Assembly (NCBI RefSeq): GCF_003254395.2
Contig: NC_037653.1
Coordinates: 2,232,001-2,296,000 of the forward strand
Length of the DNA: 64,000 nucleotides
Direction: 5' to 3'
Source of the DNA: Apis mellifera
Lineage: Eukaryota; Arthropoda; Insecta; Hymenoptera; Apidae
Shown here: positions 11,582 to 22,745 of the stretch, piece by piece
Position numbering within the stretch: the first letter of the stretch is position 1
Layout of the letters: each line of letters starts with the position of its first letter
Notes under the pieces: generated by a model
What the model was told of the DNA's origin: nothing
Database searches by the model: none
What the model saw: only the letters and a program-made list of their open reading frames with translations
Made by a program: the position numbers and the translations under genes

Positions 11582-12507
11582 TTGGCAACTAAGTAATTGC
11601 GGATTTTTTTTAGAAAATCAAAGACAATTTTTTCATGAAACTAAATAACTTTATTCTGTGTTGCCCATTTTGATCAATGACCTTTTGTCATCTTTCAGGC
11701 AGCATCATAATCCCACGTTCGTAAAACTTCTGGTTTTTATTAGCAAAAAACTGAATCAGGTACGATTTGATATCATCATCATTATTGAAATTTTTACCAT
11801 TCAAGGAGTTTTGTAAAGATCGAAACAAAAAGTAATCAGATGGTGCAAGGTTAGGATTATATGGTGGATGTGGCAAAACATCCCAACCAAGCTCCAATAA
11901 TTTTTGCCGAATGACCAAAGATGTGTGTGGCCTTGCATTGTCATGATGGAATACAACACCTTTTCGATTTGTCAATTCGGGCCGCTTTTCTTCAACTACA
12001 TTGTTTAATTTCGTTAGTTGTTCAATGTAGACAACAGAATTGATCGTTCAGTTGGGTGATAAGAGTTCAAAATAGACAATTCCTTTGTAATCCCACCAAA
12101 CTGATAACAAAACCTTCTTTCGATGAATACCAGCTTTTGATGTTGTTTGAGCTGGTTCACGTGGCCTGCTTCACGATCTTTTCCGCTTGATATTGTTGTA
12201 ATCAACCCATTTTTCATCGCCATTATCAGTCGTTTTAAAAATGGATCATTTTCATTACGTTTCTTTAGCAAATCGCAGCTGTTAATGCGTTGCGTTAAAT
12301 GCTTTTCTTTCAGTTCGTGAGGAACCCATGTATCGAGTTTTTGAACATAGCCAAGTTGTTTTAAGTGATTTTCAATGCATGTATGTGATATATGAAGCTT
12401 CTCTGCAATCTCACGAGTTGTACTGTGACGATCCGAATCGATTATTGCCTCGATTAGGTCGTCATCAACTTCAACTGAAATCCGCAATTACTTAATTGCC
12501 AACCCAA
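11582..12507 (-). mobile_element. mariner element, 5'-deleted copy 1
   Basis: A Tc1/mariner DNA transposon copy with coding sense on the minus strand. The plus-strand left end reads TTGGCAACTAAGTAATTGCG and the right end is its reverse complement plus AACCCAA. Compared with copy 2, the left end lacks four bases of the outer terminal repeat. A TA lies at each side (11580-11581 and 12508-12509), the expected mariner target duplication. Length is about 926 bp against roughly 1.3 kb for full-length mariners. The missing part is the 5' UTR and the first DNA-binding helix-turn-helix: the terminal repeat runs directly into the second helix-turn-helix. Non-autonomous; it could only move in trans, and the damaged left end may block that. 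Confidence 0.93.
11688..12487 (-). pseudogene. mariner transposase fragment (broken)
   Basis: Remnant of a mariner D,D34D transposase, N-terminally deleted and frame-broken. From 12487 downward the frame enters at EVDDD in the terminal repeat with no ATG, then has the second helix-turn-helix (STTREIAEKLHISHT), the WVPHEL linker and NENDPFLKRLI. It then shifts because one base is missing near 12222 relative to copy 2, destroying the first catalytic Asp motif (GDEKW). The C-terminal frame at 11975-11688 keeps the second Asp (HDNARPH, codon about 11942-11940), exactly 34 intervening residues, and the third Asp (NLAPSDY, codon about 11837-11835), then FYERGIMMLPER near the usual C-terminus. No active enzyme can be made. 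Confidence 0.9.
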
Positions 12508-12509
12508 TA

Positions 12510-15179
12510 TATAATATATGATATTATATATCATATATATAAGTTATAGAATGACAATTGGAGAGCTTTATAAAAGGAGACTGTATATGTTATTTCATTT
12601 TATAATAGATTTTACGAATTAAACCTTCCCTTTCTTCCATAATATTCTCGCTGTATATCCAAAACAAGTTAAATAAATAAATAAACGAATAGAATATAAT
12701 ATCTTTAAGACAAATTTTAAATTGGTCAAAATTCCAAAATTTCGCGCGAAATCTTATTAATACCTTGGGTATACCTCGTGGAAAAAATAAAGAGAGAAAA
12801 AAAAAAAACGGGAAAAGTTTTAATAATCCGCAACGATTCGTTGTGTTCCCCTTTCGGCCTGGTGGCCGCTTCCCTCCAACCAGATACAAGCGAGATGAGT
12901 TTCGCGCTAATTCGAAAGACGAGATACGCCCCGAGGCGGCTCTAATCTCGTTCGTGCCGCGTTCGCAGTATTGCGATGAAAGGCGTACCTTAATTTTCCC
13001 TGTTCCCCGCACGGAAACTGGCCGAGAGAGGGGGAAGGGGGAAGAAGGAAAAATTCTGCAAAATACGATGGATGATAATGAGCCCGTGGTGGCGCTTCGA
13101 ACCTGACGGATCTCGAAAAATTATTCCAGAATTTCCTTCCCTTTCCCCTTTTTTTTCAATCCTTCCATCTTGTCCAATAATATAACATATTCGCTCTCGT
13201 TCAGCGAGAGTTTACAGTTTTTGGACGCAAGGTGTAACGATAGGAAAGTTTCTAGGATTTAATTCAATTTAGAGAGTGAAAATAATTAATTATATCACGT
13301 TTCTCAAACTTTTACTGTACTCTCGATCCATACAGGAAACATCGAGTTTAAAATAAAATAAATAAAAGAGAAAGATCGATTATCTCGTCTTAATGAAAAG
13401 GATAGATAAAAATTGAAAATTCGTTCGATGATATAACCCAACAACGGATCCCTGATCCGTGATCGTTCCTCTTCAACGCGGTCGAAAGAAGATGGCGGAC
13501 CGGTGGCGCCTCGAACTGTTATCCCTCTCCCCCTCTCCCCTGGATCGTCATCTGTACACGTCGACGATAATAACACGGAGGAGGAGACGAGGCGGGCAAG
13601 AGCGGCGCAAAATCTTCAATCTCGTTTTGGCAAATGGCCGATCTCTGCCCCCAAAAGAAGTCGGTTCGACGCGTGTTCTCCTCGTCGTAGCCGCGAACCC
13701 GTGGAGGAAAATTGCGAATCGACCAGCGCCGTGGCCGCATTGTTCCACGCCTCCCGATCGACTTTTTTTGCCCCACCGTCTCTCGCCAGAACCGTGTCTC
13801 TACCAAGATCCACGTTCTCCACGTCGAGACGAGAAATCGATGCTCGTATCGAACCACCTTCCTTCCCTCCTCTTTTCATCAAAACGAGATTATAATTTGT
13901 GAAATTAACTTTGGAGGCTTGTCTATTTTTACTTTTACTTTTAAACCTCGTTCTCGAATTTTCGAAATTAATATACACAAATATCGATATTTTAGGAGAA
14001 AGAGGTTTTGAAAAAAGAAGAGAGGAAAAAATTATTTATTTCGAATTTTTGATCGATCGTGTACTTTATCTCTCTCTATCTTTGTGATAAAATTTCTATA
14101 AATTTTTCGTGACATTTCAGCACGCAGTTGCTACAAGTTGCTGCATTCCACGAGTGATTCAATCGAAAGAAAAATCAGATGGAAAAATATATAATCTGAA
14201 AATTCCTCCCAATCCTAAATGAAATTCTCCGAGTCAACGAAGATTCGAAACTTAAATCGAATTACCACGAAGACGGGGGAGGGAATCGTCGTTTCCCTCC
14301 TCTCTCCGCCACCGATTACGCCCCTCGTTCTCGGTAGCAATTAACATCCCTCTTTGTTGTCTTTCCCAAAATTACCGGAATTCGAACAGAGGGAACACGT
14401 ATATATATATATATATATATATATGGAAGGCACGAATTCACGACAATTTGCCACACGCATCGGGAGTCAAACTCCTTTCAACGCGATTCCACCGCCCTAA
14501 GATTACTCGAATTGAATCGACGCGGTGTAACGCCAACAATATCGTCCCTCCTCCCTTAACGTCTCTCCTTTGTACACCCGTCATCGGGGCCCCTTGTCGT
14601 CATCCCTGCCTCATCGTGGCATTGCGCGATTCCGTGTGCCGCGTGGAGCCAATTACAACGTAAGAAACTCGGTTTGTCGAGCAGTTAACACGAGGCTCTG
14701 ACGTTGTGCGTCTTTCACTCAAGTAATCCGTGGAACTTGGTTTTATTCGTTATTGCTTTCTTTTTATCGGTTTCTTCAATGATTATTAAAGCAGTTACAA
14801 AGAAGAAATATTGTATTTAGGAGTAATTTTGAATTTGAAAGTATTAGAAGTCGTCGAAGGTTGGTAGAATTGTAGACATTTTTGTTTATTTCCAACACTT
14901 TGTGTAGCTATTTTAAAAAGGCATTGTGATTAATAAAACAGGCCAAAGATAAGAATAACGAGATCAAAACAGTTTAAATAATCACTGATACTACTTTTAT
15001 GGATGAAATTTATAAATATACCTGGTTGTTATCAGAGAGAATGTTATTTTTTATTCAAATCAATTATGTATTATATAATATATAAAAATTCTTGCGAATC
15101 GAAATTTGGAAATTCAAACGCTCAAATTTATAGCAAATTATACTGATAATAACAAAATTATTTCGAAAAACCAAACTTA
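12510..15179. other. Non-coding spacer with GC pockets
   Basis: AT-rich flank of the mariner, then CpG-rich pockets at about 12840-13110, 13440-13870 and 14260-14660. In the second pocket open frames of 112-147 codons overlap in both strands; none has a recognisable domain, and their coexistence points to low stop-codon density rather than a gene. A (AT)12 run lies at about 14401-14424. Confidence 0.5.
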
Positions 15180-15684
15180 TAAATTATTATTGCCCTTGCA
15201 GTAAATGATGAAGATCCATATTCAAAAATCAGCACAGACACTCATCGTTCAATTTGTATCAATCTTTTCCAACATCTAAATTTCTTTACTATTCTAAATC
15301 ATTTCAAATGATGAAATTACATTCTTTTGAACAAGAAATAACATGATAAATGCTCATAAATAATGAAGATCCATATTCAAAAATCAGCACAGATATTCAT
15401 CATTCAACTTGTATCAACCTTCTCCAACATCCAAATTTTTTTACTATTCTAAATTATTTCAAATAATGGAATTACATTTTTCTGAACAAGGAAGAACACA
15501 ATTGCAAATCATACTAATAAATAAAAAAAATCAAACTCAATAAATTATTATTGTCCTCGCAACAAATGCTCATAAATAATGAAGATCCATATTCAAAAAT
15601 CAACACAGACACTTATCATTCAACCTTTTCCAACATCCAAATTTTTTCACTATTTCAAATCAAAACACACGATGAAATTACATC
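15180..15684. repeat. Local imperfect tandem repeat, three copies
   Basis: The anchor GAAGATCCATATTCAAAAAT recurs at 15210, 15365 and 15581, followed each time by CAACACAGACA-like, CCAACATC-like and TTTTTACTATT-like segments. A second shared segment, AAATTATTATTG(C/T)CCT, precedes copies 1 and 3. Spacings of 155 and 216 bp show a longer ancestral unit with an internal deletion between copies 1 and 2. No coding capacity. Confidence 0.85.
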
Positions 15685-16383
15685 TCAACGCACAAACAAC
15701 GAAATCACAATTACAAAATATATATATATATATATTTTCATATTTCTTCTGCAAACTGTTACAAACCAATAACCACGAAATTACACGAAATTAAAATTGA
15801 TATGCTCGTAGAAAAATGCCCAAGAATCCATCTCTACATTTCTCTCACCGATTTAAAAAAAAAAGAAAATATTCTTCCTCTGAACAGAATAACAATAATC
15901 GCAAAAATCATTCTGGTACAAAAGGTTAAAATCACATGGTAAGAAACATCAATAACGAAAAACTGTACAGGCAGCCACTGAGCACGTGGCGCGGCTCGTG
16001 GCGACCTCTTCCCGGCCAAGATGGAGGACGAAGCCGCACACTCGCGAAACGCGCACTCGAGGCTGACTCGACGCAAGTCAAGATAGATGGGCTGCATTCG
16101 AGGAGTCGATGGAGTGCCTCGCCCGCCTGAAATTCCAGAACCGGGCCCTGTTCAGGTTCCAACAGTTCGGCGCGAAACCGAGCCGCCTCCCCTCCCTCCT
16201 CCTCCACCTCCCTCTCCTCCTCCCCCGCGCGCGCGTATCTCGGATGTTTCAGTGCGTGCGTGTGCCTGCGTGTAGCAAGGAATTCCGCATACACGGAACA
16301 ACATAGGGGACACATCGATTATCGCTCGTCAAGATCGAGTGATCAGAGAAGGGAGACGGGGAAGATGCAAGACGTTCAGGATC
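15685..16383. other. Spacer with strong CpG-rich pocket
   Basis: AT-rich to about 15955, then a CpG-rich pocket at about 15960-16300 with CGCGCGCG near 16225. Three short plus-strand ATG frames start in it: AAGATGGAG at 16019 gives 21 codons, and frames of about 62-65 codons start at 16087 and 16109. None is supported by motif or splice structure. A promoter or leader role is possible but unproven. Confidence 0.4.
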
Positions 16384-16414
16384 ATTATTTATCCTCCCTT
16401 AGAGGATAAATAAT
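16384..16414. repeat. Perfect 13-bp inverted repeat, 5-nt loop
   Basis: ATTATTTATCCTC (16384-16396) is followed by CCTTA and then its exact reverse complement GAGGATAAATAAT (16402-16414). No T-run follows on the plus strand. It could form a short hairpin in RNA or a cruciform in DNA; no small RNA family is recognised. Confidence 0.85.
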
Positions 16415-19400
16415 TTCGGCTTCGTCGAACACCCTTCCACCCCTCACCTTTGCTGGAGAGCAAAGTTCATTGACCTATCGGAATTCCTGACATCTGGCCG
16501 TCAACGGCCATTTTCATTAGCGCTGTGTTAATTAAAGGGGAGTTCTGTCTCTTTTACCCACCTTCCTCTTCCCTCCTCGATGGCGAATATTTTCGCGCTG
16601 GCCATATCAGAGCCACGGTAAAAAAATTCAATACACCCCTCCCTCCTTCTTCCAATGGTGTTTGGAAGCGTTTAAAAAATTCTCCAAGCCTCTTTAAAAG
16701 GGGAAGGGAAAGGAAGAAATTTTCCTTCGAGAGAAAGGAGATTTCTTTTTCTTTTGCTTGATTTTAAATGGGATCAACAATCCTGACGAAAGTTTTTATC
16801 TCTTTCGAAAGCGGACAATGGATATTAAGGAAAAATTTGAAAAGCGTGTCGATCGAAAATAGAGGGGTTATATTAACGAATATTCTCTATAACAACAATG
16901 TCAATATTTTGTCAACGACATAAATGCAACAGCCGGAGGATATGTATCCACAAATCCACGGTATCTCGCTGGTTACCGGGCTGGCGGGACGCCATAAAAG
17001 TGTCGTGAACCGTAAGCCGCGGAAATGAAGGACCGCGTGCCGGAAGAGTGCGTTGCTCGTGCCTCTCGATGAACCTCGTGCCCACCATCCAATCCTTCCT
17101 TTTCTTTTTTTTTTAATATTCTGCCGAAAAAAAACCGTACCGAATTGATGACAATTACCGGTGTGGACGAAAACCGATTAAAATTACAATCAAACCATCG
17201 ATCGACCAGAATCGGAAGAAATGTCAGATCAAGAAACTGGCGATCCAAAAATTGCCTGGACATCGTCTTTTCCACTCACGAGAGAGAGAGAGAGAGGGAA
17301 TGAGAATGAGAAATCCTCGAGGAATCGAGGATCCACGGAGAGGGAGAACGAGGAGAAGGCCGCGATATGGAATCTGACGGAGACGTTTGTTAAATGACTC
17401 GGGCGCAGGCGGATGATAGATGAGGACGCGACTTCTCTCGATCGGGCAGCAACCTGGAAAAACGACGGCGCCGCCCTACCACGGAATCCAATAAAACCGC
17501 GTGCCAACCAACGGAGAGATATATATAGAGAGAGAGAGACTCGATCTTGGAACTCGGCCTCGAGCAATTATTCTCCCCGGATCCCGGGAATTGAATCGTC
17601 CAATTAACCGATAGCAGGTTGGCTCGAATTTTTATTCTGATTTTTAGTTTTAGTTTTTTCTCGATCGTGTTTTTCCTTTTTTTTTTTTTAAAGGAAACAT
17701 CTCTTTATATCCTTTACACCCTTCGTAAAAATTTGACGAATAAATGGAAAAGAATTTCCTCGTCTCGCGCGAGAGAAGCGGAAAGGGAAGGGTGGAAAGG
17801 AAAAAGGACGGTGAGGAATGGAGAAGGTGCGGTGTAGCGGCAAGACTGGAGGGCAATTCTCTTGACAATTTGGCCTGGCGGTTCGCCAGCAGAGGCCAGT
17901 CGATTCAACTAATCTAAGTTGCTTAGCACGACTTCGTTCCTCCCCTTCCACCAACCCCTTCGACTTCGACTTGTTAGCTCCGCGCCTCCCTTTTGTTTCC
18001 GCTATCTCTCCTCCTCGGTGGGGAGACTACAAGAAACCTCACGAGCTATGAATATAAATGCATCGATGGAAAAGTATTATACCGTACCCCTCTCTTTGGG
18101 GGAGGAAGTCGTCTCAAGGAATTATCATCTCAAGGATTACTTTCTTCTTTTCGAAAACATATGTATCTTTCTCGACATGTTATATTTGTTGTTCGTTTAT
18201 ACAGGATGTGTATTGATTACCATTGTTGAATTATTGTCGTTATTATTATTAAATAGAATCATCTCTTATCTGATGATTTTATACAGTGGTCCAATTGGCC
18301 AAAAGTCAATTTTAAAATTTTAATTTGTATTTAAAAAATTTTTATTACTCGAAATAATTATTATATTATATGTCAGGATAGAAATGTTATTGTTTTTAAT
18401 CATCACATCTCGTGTTTATGCTTTGTCAAATATATTAGGAATTGTTATGATATGTATTAAATTTTGTGAAATAATTTTGATATGTTTTGAAGAAATTGTA
18501 CATTTTTTTTTTTCATTATTCTGGAAAATCTTATAACAAATGTGATTATTATTAGTGAGAATTTTCTTAACAATATTCATGTGAAAATATCTCCTCTGAA
18601 CTTTTTAAAATTATGCATACCTCTTGAAACTATTTAACATCTTCAACGAAACGTTTTTCGCAGCAAATAATAATGAGACACCTTATACATCAGATCATTA
18701 TATATTTTCGATATTTTCATATTCGAATCAGAATCACATCGAAGAAGAATTTACTTGTACAGTATTCGCGAAATGTCTAAATTTCTAAATGTCATTATTT
18801 CTTTATTACATTTTCTGATGTTGTTCAACAGTTAACGAAATATCCATAATTATTTATGTCATTCAACAATAACCGATATTTGTTCGTAACACGATCAATC
18901 TTTGAAACTCCACTAGGTTGCAGTTCATTACGAAGCTACTGGGGAGGGCGTTACGACCCCCTAATTGAAAGCAGATTCACAAGTTAGTGCAGGTGCGTGC
19001 TCAAAAGGTGATACCTCAGAGGTATGCCGGCGTAACACGACACCCAGCCACGATGTTTCGAAGCCCCTGCGTACTTTAAGGCACGTCACGGGGCAATCTT
19101 TCCCCCAGTGGCGCGAGTCAGTCTCCTCTCCCCCCCTTCCTCAACCTCCTCTCAGGCCTCTACAATGCCCAAGGTGTATACTCGTAATAGCTACAACTCG
19201 AGCTAGATGACAAAATGACAACCACTTCTTGGATAATTTTGGAGGATACGATTTATTAACTTCATGATCTTTTCACGTATCGAACAATTAACCAACCTTT
19301 CTTATATACCTTATGATTAAAATTTAAACCAATTATTTAATATGAAGCTAGTTGTATTTTTTGCATTTCGTTTCTCCAAAATTACTTTTAGCTAATTAGA

Positions 19401-19628
19401 TGAGTATCACATTTCCTCGTAAGAGCGACAACAGAGTTACAAATTTCATGGAGGAAAGGCTCTCTCGATATCTTTATTACCGACCGAGGATAAATCAACC
19501 GGTTATCGCGGTTGACGTTTAAGCGAAAAATCAAGATCGAACTCTTTCTAGGAGGATATGGTAAAATTGCGGCTCGCTGATAAATGCCTGGCCGGAGGCG
19601 AGTGATCGATAACGAGCACTACTCGACA
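16415..19628. other. Non-coding spacer
   Basis: Mixed AT-rich DNA with GC pockets near 17330-17600, 17760-18060 and 18930-19210. A GA run lies at about 17281-17296. The 18240-18900 part is very AT-rich. A perfect palindrome ATACCTC-A-GAGGTAT occupies 19011-19025. Overlapping short frames only. Confidence 0.5.
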
Positions 19629-19684
19629 GCCTGTTAATCCGGGGGACAATTCTGATATCTCGTCGCGCCAACAAATCACAATGC
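19629..19684 (+). repeat. Local duplicate block, copy A
   Basis: CCTGTTAATCC, GGGGGACAATTC, TCG(C)GCCAACAAATCAC occur here and again in the same order 290 bp downstream. The blocks are GC-richer than the DNA between them. Not coding in any shared frame. Confidence 0.7.
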
Positions 19685-19918
19685 CGTTTCGCACAATCGG
19701 AAAGTGAGAAAATCGCGAAGCTGAAAATTCGCGCATTGGATAAAATTTAATTCAATTCGATTTTCTTTGATCTTTCTGAACACGTATTCCTAGATCAATA
19801 TAATAGCGTCTGTCCAAATTGTTGAAATTTCGTTTATCGTTGAATCAGTTCGAAATATCGCGATTTCGATATCTTGCTCGTTGCATTTTTTGCGATAATA
19901 AAAAACTTAACAGGACAC

Positions 19919-19972
19919 CCCTGTTAATCCAGGGGAGGAGACAATTCCGGTCGCGCTAACAAATCACGACGA
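19919..19972 (+). repeat. Local duplicate block, copy B
   Basis: Second copy of the block at 19629: CCTGTTAATCC, then GGGGAGGAGACAATTCC, then GTCGCGCTAACAAATCAC. It differs by small indels and substitutions, suggesting an old duplication or two related regulatory modules. Confidence 0.7.
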
Positions 19973-21422
19973 CCCCTCTCCTTTTGTCCTCCCCCAACGA
20001 CAATGTAGATATTGTCCGGCCATGGTGGTGGGAGGGGAGATGCCAGCTTCCGGCGAATTGCGGCTTTGTCGCGAAACTCAAATCCTTACAATAATTGGGA
20101 GAGAGCGGAGTTTGACGTTGGCCCTCGAAACTCTCCTTCCCTCGGTGGAGAAGGTGTACACTTTAGAAATTGTGCCAGAGTCTAATCCGACGTGAACGCG
20201 TATTGCTCCAACACCGTATTGCTGCGAGAATCCTCACGTTCTTCGATTCTCGACATTTTTCTCTTTTCTCGAATTTAACAAATGAGGCGATATCGAACTT
20301 CAATTCAGAGGATAAAAGGATAGAATTTTTTCAAGTTTCTTTTCGTTCTCTAATTGTTGAAATTCAACGATATTACGTTGTTCAGCATAGTCGGGAATTT
20401 CTAGGGAATTTCATCGGTGAGAAACGCCATATTGAAATCTTGCCTAGTTCGCTTTACGGATGAATAGGAAAACCGAAAGATTCTATGTCGTCGTGTTTTC
20501 AAAGAGTAAAAATTTTATCGTTTACTCGATTTTATACTTGAAAATAACGATACAACGATTTACAATAATTATATTAATTATATATGTGAAACTTTTTAAT
20601 TGAGATTTGAATTTGCCGCGCTAATGCGAACGCCCTTACGATAAAAAATCCCTAGAAAAAAGATACATATATCCACAAGAAAGAGAAAATTCTGGCGTTT
20701 ACAAATATTCATTTTTCGACAGATACCTCCGTCGACGAGAATGAATCTAGACGCATTTGCAAATCCCATTAACGTCCTCGAAAAGGAAGAGGGATCGCTC
20801 CTTATTTCCCGAGCCGAGTTTGTCCCGTTGTCAATTATCCGGACCGTCTTGTAACGAGCGACAGACAGACCGACGGAGAGTTTGCCTCGCAATTGGAATC
20901 GCGAAATTTTCCGAAGAAACGGCACCCTTGTCAACGCAGGAAATTGAATCTTCGCCGAGGAATCACGTTCACGAGAAAATATGTATAAAAGGACGACAGC
21001 CAGCCGTCGTGTCGCGCTAAAAATGTCCGAAATCTATCTTGTCGAGCGAAGTGCCGTCCTGGGACGATATTAAACACGATTTACGCGCCACTGGATCCCG
21101 CTATTCATACGTATATAGGGACTCCATTGAACGCTTGGACTTTATCAGGGCGCAAGTGTTCCCCCAGTCATATTTCTTCGACCGTTTATCAACCGACTCG
21201 CAGAAACGCGTATATCGTATCGGGAAAAATTTCCGGCGAATCGTCGATCGGAATTGTCAGAAATAAAAGAGGTATGGCGAGGGACGCGTGACAATGACAC
21301 GAAGTGACAAGGAATGTTTGTTGTAGGAAGGATTATAGGAAGAAGTAGCAACGGTAGAGGTTAACGTACCGACAGTGCTAATAGAGAGAAATAAACAAGT
21401 AAACTATTCTTCGTGTCCATGA
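19973..21422. other. Non-coding spacer
   Basis: GC-rich to about 20160, then mixed sequence. Frames up to 112 codons at 20596-20934 (minus) and 97 codons at 20170-20463 (plus) have no recognisable features. No RNA gene seen. Confidence 0.5.
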
Positions 21423-22745
21423 TTGATCAAAGTCCCTAGAGGCGATCAAGCTTTTGATCCTATCTCTAACAATTCTAATTCTAAATGGATTTTCACAGTG
21501 TCAACAATTGATAATGGAACAATTTTCATGATTAGAGTTGTTATAATTTCTGATGATCATGCTTCTGATCTTATCTATACAATTTTAAGTGGACTATTAG
21601 TGCCAATTGACGATGGAACAATTTTTAAATTTATGATTATCAAATTTCCTAGATGACTATGCTTTTGATCCTATCAGTGAAACAATTTTCATAATTAGAG
21701 TTGCCACAATTTTTGATGATCATGCTTTTGATCTTATGTGTACAATTTTAAGTGAACTTTTAGTGCCAATTGATGATAGAACAATCTTTAAATTTATGAT
21801 TATCAAATTCCCTAGATGACCATACTTTTGATCTTATCTCTTATAACTCTAATTCTAAATGGATTTTCACAGTGCCAACAATTGATAATGGAACAATTTT
21901 CATAGTGATTAGAGTTGCTACAATTTCTGATGATCATGCTTCTGATTTTATCTATACAATTTTAAGTGGACTTTTAGTGCCAATTGATGATGAAACAATT
22001 TTTAAATTTATGATTATCAAATTCCCTAGATGATCATGCTTTTAATCCTATCTCTTACAATTCTAATTCTAAATAGATTTTCATAGTTTACTTCACAGTT
22101 TAGTGTCAATAATTGATAATGGAACAATTTTCATGATTAGAGTTGCCACAATTTCTAAATTGATGATCATAGTTTTTGATCTTATCTATCTATTCCAAAT
22201 AGACTTTTAGTGCCAATAATTTTTATAATGATTTTAGAATTGCCATAATTTTTACATTCATGATTAATCAAATTTCCTAGATGACTATACTTTTGATTAT
22301 ATACTCTTATATAATTCTAAATAAACGTTTTCACAACTTTTAATGCCATCAATTAATGATAACAATTTTTATAATAGTCTTAGAACTTCACAGTTTATTT
22401 AGCATCAACAATTGATATTGGAATTTTTATAGTGATTTTAGAGTTGCCACAATTTTTAAATTCCTTAGATGAACATACTTTTGATTATATATTCTTATAT
22501 AATTCTAAATAGACTTTCATAACTTTTAATGTCAACAATTAATGATGGAACAGTTTTTATAATAGTCTTAGAATTTCACAGTTTATTTTCAGTGTCAACA
22601 ATTGATACTGGAACAATTTTTATAGTGAATTTTAGAATTGCCACAATTTTTAAATTCCTTAGATGACCATACTTTTGATTTAATTATATTCTCATATAAT
22701 TCTAAATAGACTTTCACAACTTTTAGAGTCTACGATTGATGATAA
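21423..22745. repeat. Degenerate tandem array, ~100-115 bp subunit
   Basis: An anchor of the form GATGA(T/C)CATGCTTTTGATC recurs at about 21451, 21562, 21662, 21725, 21825, 21939, 22039, 22172, 22290, 22478 and 22672. In the first half the spacing tends to alternate near 100 and 112 bp, forming roughly 213-bp dimers that share CACAGTG(T/C)CAACAATTGATAA and GGAACAATTTTCAT segments. The second half has longer spacings with decayed copies. About eleven anchors in 1.3 kb, AT-rich and non-coding. This is a minisatellite-like array. Confidence 0.88.

Noticed and set aside
12014..12487. Apparent intact start of a transposase ORF at the mariner right end
   Set aside because: The frame opens on TTG within the terminal repeat, not on ATG; the true N-terminus is deleted.
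13459..13902. Several frames of 112-147 codons on both strands
   Set aside because: Mutual overlap in many frames shows low stop density in GC-rich DNA rather than coding.
19060..19100. TTAAGGCACG string resembling the start of miR-124
   Set aside because: Only the first bases agree; the rest differs and no hairpin arm is present.
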